Of a stretch of 64,000 nucleotides of DNA, positions 17,274 through 26,260 are shown piece after piece. Source of the DNA: IMCC2047 sp041395865 (GTDB taxonomy: Bacteria; Pseudomonadota; Gammaproteobacteria; Pseudomonadales; IMCC2047); NCBI GenBank assembly GCA_041395865.1, contig JAWKZQ010000006.1, positions 1 to 64,000 of the forward strand, written 5' to 3'. Every line of letters starts with the position of its first letter. The stretch's first letter is position 1. The position numbers and the translations under genes are program-made. The notes under the pieces are model-generated. The model made no database searches, was not told the DNA's origin, and saw only the letters and a list, made by a program, of their open reading frames with translations.

Positions 17274-17597
17274 ATTCCAATGTGCTAGCCCGGAAGCGCG
17301 GGTGATCGTTATTTTATGCACAACCTCTCAAATTTTCCTTTTTCGTAACAAATACTTCATATTTCTCCTGTCATGCTTTATTAAAGTTATGTAACTGTAT
17401 GAAATATAAAGAAAAATACGGTATTGGTTAAAAAATAGTCAATCTGTAGAATCCCCAATAAATACGCCTGCTTGGGGGGGATACCCCAATAGTATCCCCA
17501 TAGTTATCCACAGCTTCTGTGGAAAACAAAATGTGTCTTTACAGCCCCCGTCGCCGTTGGGGTTACGGAAAATCAAGCCCGTTGCGCTTAATTTTTA
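17274..17597. other. Intergenic region with a DnaA-box-like palindrome
   Basis: 324 nt between the convergent yheU and mnmC genes, AT-rich and without a credible gene. At 17504-17512 it has TTATCCACA, a perfect DnaA-box 9-mer, which is the left part of the palindrome CCACAG-CTT-CTGTGG. The 17-mer at 17505-17521 recurs with one change at 16417-16433. It is a single box, so not an origin by itself. Confidence 0.4.
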
Positions 17598-19613
17598 TCA
17601 AATTTTATTGCGTATTAAATCGCGAATCAGGAAGCGGGCGGGGTTGAGCGCATCGCTAATCTGCTGCTCGAAGGGCAGGGGCGAACCGCAGATTTGTGCA
17701 GCAATCAGTTCGCTGGCAAGCGGGCAGGAAACCAGCCCCTTGGAACCGTGGCCGGTGTTGATATAGAGGCCTGGCAGGTAGCTTCCCGGTGTGTCGAACC
17801 AAGTGGTGGCATCTTTACGCAGGCGGGCGTATTGATCAAGAAACGCGGCACGGTCAGGAACCGGCCCGACCAGCGGCAGGTAATCGGGACTGGTGCAGCG
17901 GAATCCCACGCGGCCCTGGAGCGTATTTGTGTCCAGAGCATACCAGCCCTGCTGCTGCGCCAGTGATGGCGCCAGCTCGCTGATTTGTTCGATGTTTCGC
18001 TGGTGATCCTCGGCGCGCAATGCGTGGCTATCACAATCCAGGTTAAAGGTGGCGCCGATGTGGAATTGACCGTTCAGCGCCGGGGCGACATAGGCATTGC
18101 CACAAATGACTGTTTTCAGCGGCGAGGCAGTTTCTGTGGCCGGAATGTGCGTGACCTGGCCTCGGATGCGCTTAAGCGGTAAAAAAGCGCTGCTCTCGAA
18201 CCTGAGGGCGTCGTAGGCATTTGCAATGACCACTGTTTCGGCTTCGTCAATGAGGGCACCCTGTACATCGCGCAATTGCCAGCGCCCGGCCTCGAAGCTG
18301 AAGTCGGCAATTTCCACACCGTATCTGGCTTCGATGCCGGCCTGTTCGAGATAACGCCGACACAGCGCGCGAGGCGTTACCCAGCCCGCTTTTTGGAAGA
18401 ACAGGCCGCCCTGGGTCAACTCGATGCCCGCCAGTTCGCCAGCCTGTTGCAAAGTGACTGCTCTGACCAGTTCCGGCGGCTGTGGATTATTCAACAGGAA
18501 TTGCTGTTGGCGCAGCATTTCCCTGTCCGTATGGGCCAGTTGCAATACGCCGCAGTTATCCCACTCAGCGGCATAGTCGCCGGTCATTAACTCGGTTAAT
18601 TGGCTGGTGGCGTAAAGATAGGCACGACTGTAGAAATCCGACTTGGTGGAGGCCTCGGCTGAGAGTTTTGCATAGAGTATGCCCTGATTGTTGCCGGACC
18701 CCTCCAGTGCCGGCTCCGCATGGCGTTCGAGCAGGGAAACCTGCCAGCCGCGCCGGGCCAGGCTAAAGGCGGTTGAGGTGCCCGCCAGACCGGCACCAAT
18801 GACCATCGCGCGCGCTGTGCGGGGGCGGTGATCGGGCAAAATGAACCAGGGCGTTTTATGCGCTGTTTGTTCTGTGGCGTCATGATCGAGTTGGCCGGCG
18901 AGCATGTGGCGTTTGCGCCCATAGCCCTTAACCCGTTCAACTTCAAAACCGGCACTTTTCAGACCTTCGCGAACCAGGCTGGCAGCGGTAAAGGTGCTGA
19001 AGGTGGTGCCGGGTTTGGCGAGGCGTACCAGCTGTTCGAACAGCTCGGGGCTCCACATCCGCGGGTTTTTGGCGGGCGCAAAGCCATCCAGGAACCAGGC
19101 ATCAAGTGTGCCGGCTCGCTGGCTGGCAAAGCCGGCCAGGGCGTCGCCGATAAACAGGTTCAGTTCGACGCGTTCGGCGCTAAAACTGATGTGGTGCCAG
19201 CCGGGCGTCAATACGGGGTAGAGGGCCAGCAGGCGTTCTGTGTAGGGAGCCAGCTGCGGCCAGTGAAGCAGGGCTTTTTGAAGTTGCTCAAGGGTCAGCG
19301 GATACTTTTCGACGCTGCTGAACTGCAGGTGACAACCGGGGGCGACCTGGTCGCGAAGCTGCCAGGCGCACAGGAAATTCAGGCCGGTACCAAAGCCGGT
19401 TTCCCCAATGCGGAAGGCTGCGCTTGGTTTTCCTGCCAGGGCGCCAAGGCGCTCGGGCAGGCGGTTCTGCTCCAGGAAGACATAACGGGTTTCATCGATA
19501 CCGCTATGCCGCGAGAAATAGACGTCGTCAAACTCAGTGGAAACGGGGGTGCCGTCTTCGCTCCAAGCCAGCTTGGCGGTGGTGACGGCGGGTGAAGCAG
19601 GTTTGTCAGTCAC
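17598..19613 (-). CDS. mnmC: Bifunctional tRNA mnm5s2U34 enzyme MnmC
   Basis: 671 residues with both halves of MnmC. The N-terminal methyltransferase domain (MnmD, about 1-245) has DDVYFSRHSGIDETRYVFLE, IGETGFGTGLNFLCAW and AWFLDGFAPAKNP. The C-terminal FAD oxidase domain begins at AMVIGAGLAGTSTAFSLARRG and ends with YINTGHGSKGLVSCPLASEL. Together they remove the carboxymethyl group and methylate the amine to finish mnm5s2U at tRNA position 34. The start overlaps the end of nth by 8 nt, so mnmC is likely read from the nth transcript. Confidence 0.95.
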   Translation of the reverse strand: MTDKPASPAVTTAKLAWSEDGTPVSTEFDDVYFSRHSGIDETRYVFLEQNRLPERLGALAGKPSAAFRIGETGFGTGLNFLCAWQLRDQVAPGCHLQFSSVEKYPLTLEQLQKALLHWPQLAPYTERLLALYPVLTPGWHHISFSAERVELNLFIGDALAGFASQRAGTLDAWFLDGFAPAKNPRMWSPELFEQLVRLAKPGTTFSTFTAASLVREGLKSAGFEVERVKGYGRKRHMLAGQLDHDATEQTAHKTPWFILPDHRPRTARAMVIGAGLAGTSTAFSLARRGWQVSLLERHAEPALEGSGNNQGILYAKLSAEASTKSDFYSRAYLYATSQLTELMTGDYAAEWDNCGVLQLAHTDREMLRQQQFLLNNPQPPELVRAVTLQQAGELAGIELTQGGLFFQKAGWVTPRALCRRYLEQAGIEARYGVEIADFSFEAGRWQLRDVQGALIDEAETVVIANAYDALRFESSAFLPLKRIRGQVTHIPATETASPLKTVICGNAYVAPALNGQFHIGATFNLDCDSHALRAEDHQRNIEQISELAPSLAQQQGWYALDTNTLQGRVGFRCTSPDYLPLVGPVPDRAAFLDQYARLRKDATTWFDTPGSYLPGLYINTGHGSKGLVSCPLASELIAAQICGSPLPFEQQISDALNPARFLIRDLIRNKI

Positions 19614-20241
19614 TGGTTTTTTCTTTGAATTCGCACAGATCTTCGATAATGCAGGCGCTGCAGCGGGGCTTGCGAGCGGTGCAGATATAGCGGCCGTGCA
19701 GGATCATCCAGTGGTGGGCATCCCGCAAAAATTCTTTGGGCACATGGCGCAGCAGTTTTTTCTCGACCTCCAGTACGTTTTTACCGGGAGCAATTTTCGT
19801 GCGGTTGGCGAGGCGGAAAATATGCGTATCCACCGCCATCGTCAATTGACCGAAGGCCGTGTTCAGCACCACATTGGCTGTTTTGCGTCCCACGCCGGGC
19901 AGCGCTTCCAGTGCTTCGCGGGTGGTTGGAACCTCTGAGTTGTGCTGCTCCATCAGGAGGCGACAGGTTTTGATGATGTTTTCGGCTTTGCTGTTAAACA
20001 GCCCGATGGTTTTGATGTATTCCTTAAGCCCTTCAACGCCCAGTGCGGCAATGGCTGCCGGGGTGTTAGCGACCGGAAAGAGTTTGTCGGTGGCCTTGTT
20101 AACGCCGACATCGGTTGCCTGTGCCGATAGAATCACGGCAATTAGCAGCTCGAAGGGGTTGCTGTAGTTCAGTTCGGTACGCGGTTCAGGGTTGTTGTCA
20201 CGAAAACGCGCAAAAATCTGGTGGCGCTTGTCTGCGTTCAT
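19606..20241 (-). CDS. nth: Endonuclease III
   Basis: 211 residues. Helix-hairpin-helix LPGVGRKTANVVLN with the catalytic lysine, catalytic Asp in MAVDTHIFRLANR, and the four-cysteine [4Fe-4S] loop C-x6-C-x2-C-x5-C near the C-terminus (CTARKPRCSACIIEDLC). It is a DNA glycosylase/AP lyase for oxidised pyrimidines. It lies 22 nt downstream of rnfE, the same position as in Escherichia coli (rsxABCDGE-nth). Confidence 0.97.
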   Translation of the reverse strand: MNADKRHQIFARFRDNNPEPRTELNYSNPFELLIAVILSAQATDVGVNKATDKLFPVANTPAAIAALGVEGLKEYIKTIGLFNSKAENIIKTCRLLMEQHNSEVPTTREALEALPGVGRKTANVVLNTAFGQLTMAVDTHIFRLANRTKIAPGKNVLEVEKKLLRHVPKEFLRDAHHWMILHGRYICTARKPRCSACIIEDLCEFKEKTSD

Positions 20242-20263
20242 CGGTTTAAAAGCGTCCCGGAAA

Positions 20264-20977
20264 TTATTTGATTTCGCCTGTTACCCGTGCCCGTTTTGAG
20301 CCGGCCACGGGCTTTTCGCGACGGGCCTCGCGGAGGGTTTTCACGCGATTATCGATGATATTTTTGAGGGCGATTAACAGGCCCATGCCCACAAAGGCGC
20401 CAGGCGGCAGGATCGCGAACAGGAAACCGCGGTAGTCGTCGATCAAAACGATTTTCCAATCGGCAGCTACCGGGCCGAGCAACAGGTCCATATCGGCGAA
20501 CAGCGTACCCAGGCCGATTACCTCGCGCATCGCGCCCAGTAGCAAGAGTACTGCGGTAAAGCCCAGGCCCATCATCAGGCCGTCGGTAATGGAGGGTAAA
20601 ATGGGGTTTTTACGGGCAAAGGCTTCGGCGCGTCCGAGGATGGCGCAGTTGGTCACGATAAGCGGGATGAAAATACCCAATGACAGGTAAAGTTCGTAGG
20701 TGAGCGCCTGGCTGAGCAGCTCAACACAGGTCACGAAGGAGGCGATGATCATTACAAACGCAGGCAGGCGTACCGTGTCAGGCACGGTGTTGCGGATAAT
20801 AGAGACCGACAGGTTGGAGCCCACCAGTACCAAAATCGTGGCGAGACCCAAGCCCAGGGCGTTTACCACCGAACCGGTGACGGCCAGCAGGGGGCACAGG
20901 CCCAGGAGTTGCACCAGCGCGGGGTTGTTGCCCCACAGGCCGTCAGAGGTGATTTCGCCGTAGCCTTTGCTTGCCAT
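20264..20977 (-). CDS. rnfE: Rnf complex subunit RnfE
   Basis: 237-residue integral membrane subunit with six hydrophobic helices. The opening segment (NPALVQLLGLCPLLAVTGSVVNALGLG) is characteristic of the RnfA/RnfE pair, which carry paired Cys that in other bacteria bind a [2Fe-2S] cluster within the membrane. The C-terminal tail is basic. It is the last rnf gene, 9 nt after rnfG. Confidence 0.95.
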   Translation of the reverse strand: MASKGYGEITSDGLWGNNPALVQLLGLCPLLAVTGSVVNALGLGLATILVLVGSNLSVSIIRNTVPDTVRLPAFVMIIASFVTCVELLSQALTYELYLSLGIFIPLIVTNCAILGRAEAFARKNPILPSITDGLMMGLGFTAVLLLLGAMREVIGLGTLFADMDLLLGPVAADWKIVLIDDYRGFLFAILPPGAFVGMGLLIALKNIIDNRVKTLREARREKPVAGSKRARVTGEIK

Positions 20978-20986
20978 GATATTCCT

Positions 20987-21637
20987 CTATTGTGCGTCGC
21001 TGCTGGCTTCGCTGTCCGCCTTTTTAGGCGCCAGCAGAGTGTCACGGTTTTCGTCAAAATAGGCCAGTGCGGCATGGACGGATTTTACCACGGCACGGGG
21101 CGTAATGGTGGCGCCGGTAAATTGGTCAAAGGCACCGCCATCCTTTTTGACCTGCCAGCTTTCGGCGTCAGGCGATTGCAGGGATTTGCCATTGAAATTC
21201 AACACCCAGGGTGACTTTTTAAGTTCCACCTTGTCGCCCAATCCAGGCGTTTCCTTGTGCTGCAGGATTCGAACCCCGGCAATGGTGCCGTCGCTGTTAA
21301 TACCGACAATGCTGTGAATCTTGCCGGTATAACCGTCAGGTGCGATGGAGGGCAGGATCACCGCCACGGCCTTTTCGCCTTGGCGGGCAATAAAGGCTTC
21401 GACGTCGCCCAGGTCGGCTACCAGGGCCGGGTCGGTGATGCTCACCGTATCCTCGAGTAAATCATTGTCGTGGGTTTCCGGTGGCAGGATCTCCAGCAGC
21501 GCCTTGGACTTTGCCTCGTCGATATTATGGGCAATCTGCTCCTCGGTGAGTACCTGGGTTACCGCAATAACGCCTGCCGTGACAACGGCAAACAGGCTGA
21601 GCCCAATGGCGTTCTGTTTAATGGATTGACCTAACAC
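20987..21637 (-). CDS. rnfG: Rnf complex subunit RnfG
   Basis: 216 residues: one N-terminal membrane helix (AIGLSLFAVVTAGVIAV) and a periplasmic FMN-binding domain. The covalent flavin site is the threonine in FTGATITPRAVV, the S/T-G-A-T motif used by flavin transferase ApbE. The start is GTG at 21637. RnfG passes electrons through covalently bound FMN. Confidence 0.95.
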   Translation of the reverse strand: MLGQSIKQNAIGLSLFAVVTAGVIAVTQVLTEEQIAHNIDEAKSKALLEILPPETHDNDLLEDTVSITDPALVADLGDVEAFIARQGEKAVAVILPSIAPDGYTGKIHSIVGINSDGTIAGVRILQHKETPGLGDKVELKKSPWVLNFNGKSLQSPDAESWQVKKDGGAFDQFTGATITPRAVVKSVHAALAYFDENRDTLLAPKKADSEASSDAQ

Positions 21638-21653
21638 GCTATCCTCGAGTTAC

Positions 21654-22691
21654 TCATTTGGTGGATTTATGGCCGTAGGTACGCGGCTGGGTGTAATGAT
21701 CGATCAAGGGCGCCACAAAGTTCATCAGCAGTACGGCAAATGCCACGGCATCGGGGTAGTTGCCCCAGTTGCGAATCAGGTACACCAGAATCCCGATGCC
21801 CGCGCCGTAATAGAGCTTGCCCTTGAGGCTGGTGGCGGCCGTGACCGGGTCCGTGGCGATGAAGAAGGCGCCCAGCATGGTGGCGCCGCCCAGCAGATGC
21901 AATTCAGGCGATGCGTAGCTGCTGGGGTCGGTCGCCCAGAAAATAACCGAGATGGCTGCCATCGCTGCCAGCATGCTGACCGGGATGTGCCAGGTGAAAA
22001 TTTTACGGTAGATAAGGTAGACGCCGCCCAGCAGGAAGCCAAGGCTGGCCATTTGCCAGGCTCGCCAGCTCTGCGAACTGACGGCCAGCTCCGTAGACCA
22101 GAACTCCTCGGCCGTTAGGCCGCCCTTGTGCTTGAAGGCGTCCAGGGGGGTTGCCATGGTCACGGCATCAAAACTTTCGCCCCCAATGAAGGGGAAAATG
22201 GTGGTAAGGGTTTCCATAAAGCCCGGCGTTTGGCTTTCCGTCATGGCGAGGGATTGTGGCGCCAGCCAGCTGGTCATTTCCACCGGGAAGGCAATCAGCA
22301 CCAGGGCGTAACCAATCATCGCCGGGTTGAACGGGTTTTGACCCATGCCGCCGTAAAGGTGTTTTGCCACGATAATGGCAAAGGCGGTGGCGACCAGGGT
22401 CAGCCACCAGGGCGCCAGCGGCGGAAGGGATATACCCAGCAGTACGGCCGTCAGAAGTGCGCTGTAGTCGGTCAGGTAAAAGGCCAGTGGGCGCTTGCGG
22501 AGCAGCAACACCAGCGATTCGCAGACGATGGCGACCAGTCCGGCCCAGGCGACATTGATCAGGTTGCCCCAGCCGAAGAACCAGGTCAGCATGGCGAGTC
22601 CCGGCAGGGTGGCGAGTATAACCAGCATCATGACGCCGCCGGTGTTGCCGGGGCGGGTCAGATGGGGTGATGAAACTCTCAATAGTGCCAT
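21654..22691 (-). CDS. rnfD: Rnf complex subunit RnfD
   Basis: 345-residue polytopic membrane protein (NqrB family). The flavinylation threonine lies in DAVTMATPLDAFK, and GGMGQNPFNPAMIGYALV and FFIATDPVTAATS are family landmarks. It anchors the second covalent FMN of the complex. The gap to rnfC is 6 nt. Confidence 0.95.
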   Translation of the reverse strand: MALLRVSSPHLTRPGNTGGVMMLVILATLPGLAMLTWFFGWGNLINVAWAGLVAIVCESLVLLLRKRPLAFYLTDYSALLTAVLLGISLPPLAPWWLTLVATAFAIIVAKHLYGGMGQNPFNPAMIGYALVLIAFPVEMTSWLAPQSLAMTESQTPGFMETLTTIFPFIGGESFDAVTMATPLDAFKHKGGLTAEEFWSTELAVSSQSWRAWQMASLGFLLGGVYLIYRKIFTWHIPVSMLAAMAAISVIFWATDPSSYASPELHLLGGATMLGAFFIATDPVTAATSLKGKLYYGAGIGILVYLIRNWGNYPDAVAFAVLLMNFVAPLIDHYTQPRTYGHKSTK

Positions 22692-22697
22692 GCGGGG

Positions 22698-25058
22698 TTA
22701 GTCTCCCTTTTCTTCATCGGTGGCCTGCTGCGCTTCTTCACTGGCAGCCTCGGCTTGCTCAGAAGCCTGTTGAGCGCGTTTGGCCTTGGCGCGTTCCAGT
22801 GCGGTCATGGGTTTTTCTGCCGCTTCACTTGGCTCGCCCTGTTGGGCCGCCCGTTTGGCTTTAGCTCGTTCGAGCACGCTCGTGCCTGGCGCTTTTTGCT
22901 GTGCGCTGTCTTTATCGTCAGGTTCGTCTTGATTGGCGGCCTGTTCTGCAGCCTGGGCGCGTTTAGCCTTGGCCCGCTCAAGTGCCGATAGCCCGGTCGA
23001 AGGTTGGGCCTGGTCGCCAGCTTCGGTGCCGCTCGCGGCGTCGGATTCAGCGGCCGCTCGTTTGGCTTTAGCCCGCTCCAGTGCCGAAAGGCCGGTCGAA
23101 GTGGTCGCCTGTGGCTCGGCTTCGACGGATTCCGGCGCTTCAGGGCTGTCGTCGGTAGCTACCTGCTGGGCTCGCTTGGCTTTGGCGCGTTCCAGGGCCG
23201 ATAGGGGTTTATCCGCCTTTTCATCCGGGCTGGCTGTTTCATTGTTCAGGGAGCGTTTTGCTTTCGCTCGCTCAAGCGCCGATAGACCATCGCTGGCGGC
23301 GTTGGAATTATTCTCTTTTTGGGCGGCTTGGTTTTGAGCGGCCTGGCGTGCTTTTGCACGTTCGACGGCGGACAGCACAGGTTTTTCAGCCCCTTCTTTT
23401 GCATCTGCCTGTTGGGCTTTTTTAGCCTTGGCGCGCTCAACGGCCGACATCGCTGCCGATTTGGTTTCGTCAGTCGACGGCTTGTCTGTTTGCGCGGCTT
23501 TTTGGGCCTTGCGGGCCTGTGCGCGCTCCAGCGCGGCCTGGATAACGGCAGCTTTGGGGTCGACCTCGGCGCTGTCATCCTTCGTTGTTTGTTTTGCTTT
23601 TTTAGCTGTGGCCGCAGCTTCGGCGCGGGCTTTGCGCTTGGCTTCCTTCTCAGCCTCCTCCTGCTCCAGGCGAGCCTGGCGGGCCTCAAAGCGTTGGCGG
23701 GCGTGATCGGAGGCCGTCCGTTCGTGTTCCTCGTGGCGAATTTCACCCTTGGCAAAACGGTAATACTGCACCAGCGGAATATTGCTTGGGCAGACGTAGG
23801 AACAGGCACCGCATTCGATGCAATCCAGCAGGTTGTGTGACAGGGCCTTGTCGAACTCGCGTGACTTCGAGAACCAGTACAGCTGCTGTGGCAACAGACT
23901 GGCGGGGCAGGCCTCGGCACACATGCCGCAACGGATGCAGGCCTGTTCAGGTGCCGGGTCCGGCAGTTCCTTGCGGGTAGCGGCAAGGATGCAGTTGGTT
24001 GCCTTGACGACAGGCAGATCGGTATCCGTGAGGGTAAAGCCCATCATCGGGCCGCCCATCACCAGCCGGTGAAGTTGTGCCGGGTCCACCTCAAAATGGG
24101 ACAGCAGCTCTTTGATTGGCGTACCGAGCAAGACCTCGATATTGCCCTGACGGTCCAAGGCTTCTCCTGTGAGGGTGGTAATGCGTGAAATCAGCGGTTC
24201 GCCATGATCAACGGCGCGATAGACGGCGACGGCGGTGCCTACATTCTGGCAGACAATACCGATGTCGGCAGGAATGCCGCCGTTGGGGACTTCCTTGCCG
24301 GTCAGGATTTGAATCAGTTGTTTTTCGCCGCCCGATGGATACTTGGTGGGGATACGCACGACGCGAACGGGGATTTCCTGCTGCTCAGCGTCGAGAACGT
24401 CTTGAAGCGCCTTAATGGCTTCGGGCTTGTTGTCCTCGATACCGATCAGGCACTGTTCCGCCTGCAGGATATGGGCAATGATCTGCAGGCCGGCAACAAC
24501 CTCGTTGGCCCGTTCACGCATCAGCATATCGTCGGCGGTGATATAGGGTTCGCACTCGGCTGCATTGAGAATCAGGGTATCAATGCGCAGGTCTTCCGAG
24601 GGATTCAGTTTCACCGCCGTTGGGAAACCGGCGCCACCGAGCCCCGTGATACCGGCATCGCGGATCTGCTGCAGCAAAATTTCTTTGTCGGCTTGGCGGT
24701 AATCCGCGATGGCATGACGCTCGCCCCATTCATCCTTGCCATCGGGATCGATAATCATGCAGGTTTCAGTCAGCCCTGACGGGTGCGGCAGGGCGTGGGC
24801 CGTAATAGCGGTAACTGTTCCGGAGGTTGGCGCATGCAGCGCCGCGCTGACATAGCCGTCAGACGCAGCAATCATCTGGCCCTTCAGGACCCGATCACCT
24901 GGCAGTACCAGCGGTTTGGATTGCTGGCCAATATGCTGTTGCAGCGGTAAGACCAGTTTGCCGGGAATAAAGCAGGGTTCAATTGCCGTCTGGGTTGACT
25001 GGGTTTTGTTTTCGGGCGGATGGATGCCGCCGTGGAAATCAAACAGTTGCCTGCTCAT
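22698..25058 (-). CDS. rnfC: Rnf complex subunit RnfC with long repeat tail
   Basis: 786 residues. The conserved core (1-about 470) has the NADH/FMN-binding Rossmann region (GLGGAGFPTAVK, LILNAAECEPYITADD, EKQLIQILTGKEVPNGG) and two [4Fe-4S] motifs (CIRCGMCAEACPASLLP and CIECGACSYVCPSNIPL). A highly charged tail of about 300 residues follows, with about nine copies of an ERAKAKRA unit. RnfC is the peripheral subunit that exchanges electrons with NADH. The E. coli protein has a related repetitive tail, so the feature is normal but expanded here. The start overlaps the rnfB stop by 4 nt. Confidence 0.96.
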   Translation of the reverse strand: MSRQLFDFHGGIHPPENKTQSTQTAIEPCFIPGKLVLPLQQHIGQQSKPLVLPGDRVLKGQMIAASDGYVSAALHAPTSGTVTAITAHALPHPSGLTETCMIIDPDGKDEWGERHAIADYRQADKEILLQQIRDAGITGLGGAGFPTAVKLNPSEDLRIDTLILNAAECEPYITADDMLMRERANEVVAGLQIIAHILQAEQCLIGIEDNKPEAIKALQDVLDAEQQEIPVRVVRIPTKYPSGGEKQLIQILTGKEVPNGGIPADIGIVCQNVGTAVAVYRAVDHGEPLISRITTLTGEALDRQGNIEVLLGTPIKELLSHFEVDPAQLHRLVMGGPMMGFTLTDTDLPVVKATNCILAATRKELPDPAPEQACIRCGMCAEACPASLLPQQLYWFSKSREFDKALSHNLLDCIECGACSYVCPSNIPLVQYYRFAKGEIRHEEHERTASDHARQRFEARQARLEQEEAEKEAKRKARAEAAATAKKAKQTTKDDSAEVDPKAAVIQAALERAQARKAQKAAQTDKPSTDETKSAAMSAVERAKAKKAQQADAKEGAEKPVLSAVERAKARQAAQNQAAQKENNSNAASDGLSALERAKAKRSLNNETASPDEKADKPLSALERAKAKRAQQVATDDSPEAPESVEAEPQATTSTGLSALERAKAKRAAAESDAASGTEAGDQAQPSTGLSALERAKAKRAQAAEQAANQDEPDDKDSAQQKAPGTSVLERAKAKRAAQQGEPSEAAEKPMTALERAKAKRAQQASEQAEAASEEAQQATDEEKGD
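22770..23545 (-). repeat. RnfC tail: about nine ERAKAKRA repeats
   Basis: In-frame repeats of the form (S/T)(A/V)(L/V)ERAKAKRA, separated by acidic/Gln/Ala-rich spacers of 10-35 residues. The first copy is degenerate (AALERAQARKAQ). Repeated coding sequence of this kind changes length easily between strains. Confidence 0.85.
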
Positions 25059-25648
25059 GCATCGGCCTCCGCAGTGCCAGGGTTGCGGTCGGTGGCAATG
25101 ATTTGGTTGTCCGCCGGCGAGGGCAGATCCCAGCGCCAGTTATCGGGCGTTACCTGCACGGGCACCATATCGATGCAATCCACCGGACAGGGATCGACGC
25201 ACAGGTCGCAGCCGGTGCATTCGTCCACGATAACCGTGTGCATCTGCTTGGCTGCGCCCAGAATGGCGTCTACCGGGCAGGCCTGGATACATTTGGTGCA
25301 GCCAATACATTCGGCTTCGCGAATCAATGCAACGCGTTTGCCCTTTTCTTCGCCATGTTCTTCGTCCAGCGGTACGAAATCCCGTCCCAGCAGTTCTGCC
25401 AGAGCGTGAATGGTGCTTTCGCCGCCGGGCGGACACTTGTTGATTTCATCGCCGTTGGCAATGGCCTCGGCATAGGGGCGGCAACCGGGGTAACTGCACT
25501 GCCCGCACTGGGTTTGTGGCAACAGGTTGTCGATTTGGTCGACAATCGGGTCTTCCTCCACCTTGAAGTGCACAGCCGCAAAACCCAGGACAATGCCGAA
25601 AACGGCAGCCAGGGCCAGCAGGATCAAAATGGCGGTGAGGATAGTCAT
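25055..25648 (-). CDS. rnfB: Rnf complex subunit RnfB
   Basis: 197-residue ferredoxin-like subunit. N-terminal membrane helix (ILTAILILLALAAVFGIVLG), then a CxxC-x4-C cluster motif (TQCGQCSYPGCRPYAEA) and two ferredoxin motifs (CIGCTKCIQACPVDAI and CTGCDLCVDPCPVDCI). It carries electrons between ferredoxin and the membrane subunits. It starts 16 nt after rnfA and overlaps rnfC by 4 nt. Confidence 0.97.
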   Translation of the reverse strand: MTILTAILILLALAAVFGIVLGFAAVHFKVEEDPIVDQIDNLLPQTQCGQCSYPGCRPYAEAIANGDEINKCPPGGESTIHALAELLGRDFVPLDEEHGEEKGKRVALIREAECIGCTKCIQACPVDAILGAAKQMHTVIVDECTGCDLCVDPCPVDCIDMVPVQVTPDNWRWDLPSPADNQIIATDRNPGTAEADA

Positions 25649-25664
25649 GCCGTATTGTGCCGGT

Positions 25665-26246
25665 TTATGCGTGGGTCAGGCCGGTGAAGCCCATGAACGC
25701 CAGGGCCATCAGCCCCGCAGTGATCATGCCGATGGCGGAACCCTTGAAAGGGGCCGGTACGTCAGCGCTGTTGATCCGTTCACGCATGGCGGCGAACAGG
25801 ATCAGTACCAGCGAGAAACCGACCGCGGCGCCAAAGCCGTAGAACAGGGACTCGACAAAATTGTTGTCCTTGTTGAGGTTCAGCAGGGCAACACCCAGCA
25901 CGGCACAGTTGGTGGTGATCAGCGGCAGGAAAATACCCAGCACCCGGTGCAGCACGGGGCTGACTTTCTTGATGACCATTTCGGTGAATTGTACCATCAC
26001 GGCAATCACCAGGATAAAGCTGATCGTCTTGAGGTACTCAAGCCCCAGTGGTGCCAGCAGGTAGGCATAAACCAGGTAGCTGCAAACCGAAGACAGGGTC
26101 AGTACAAAGGTGGTGGCCAGCGACATGCCCCAGGCGGTGTCGAGTTTGTTCGACACGCCCATAAAGGGGCACAGGCCCAGAAACTGGACCAGTACAAAGT
26201 TGTTCACCAGTACGGTGCTAACAATGATCAATAAATAATCGGTCAT
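25665..26246 (-). CDS. rnfA: Rnf complex subunit RnfA
   Basis: 193 residues, six membrane helices, homologous to RnfE but inserted in the opposite orientation. Opening YLLIIVSTVLVNNFVLVQFLGLCPFMG and LITTNCAVLGVALLN are diagnostic. It is the first gene of the rnf operon and lies 14 nt downstream of metG, so the operon may be read through from metG. Confidence 0.96.
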   Translation of the reverse strand: MTDYLLIIVSTVLVNNFVLVQFLGLCPFMGVSNKLDTAWGMSLATTFVLTLSSVCSYLVYAYLLAPLGLEYLKTISFILVIAVMVQFTEMVIKKVSPVLHRVLGIFLPLITTNCAVLGVALLNLNKDNNFVESLFYGFGAAVGFSLVLILFAAMRERINSADVPAPFKGSAIGMITAGLMALAFMGFTGLTHA

Positions 26247-26260
26247 GGCCGTCTTGTCGT

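Noticed and set aside
17504..17512. Replication origin
   Set aside because: Only one perfect DnaA box, no AT-rich unwinding repeat cluster and no dnaA/gidA/parAB neighbours.
22128..22670. Plus-strand frame over rnfD
   Set aside because: Shadow in GC-rich coding DNA; rnfD on the other strand is complete and well conserved.
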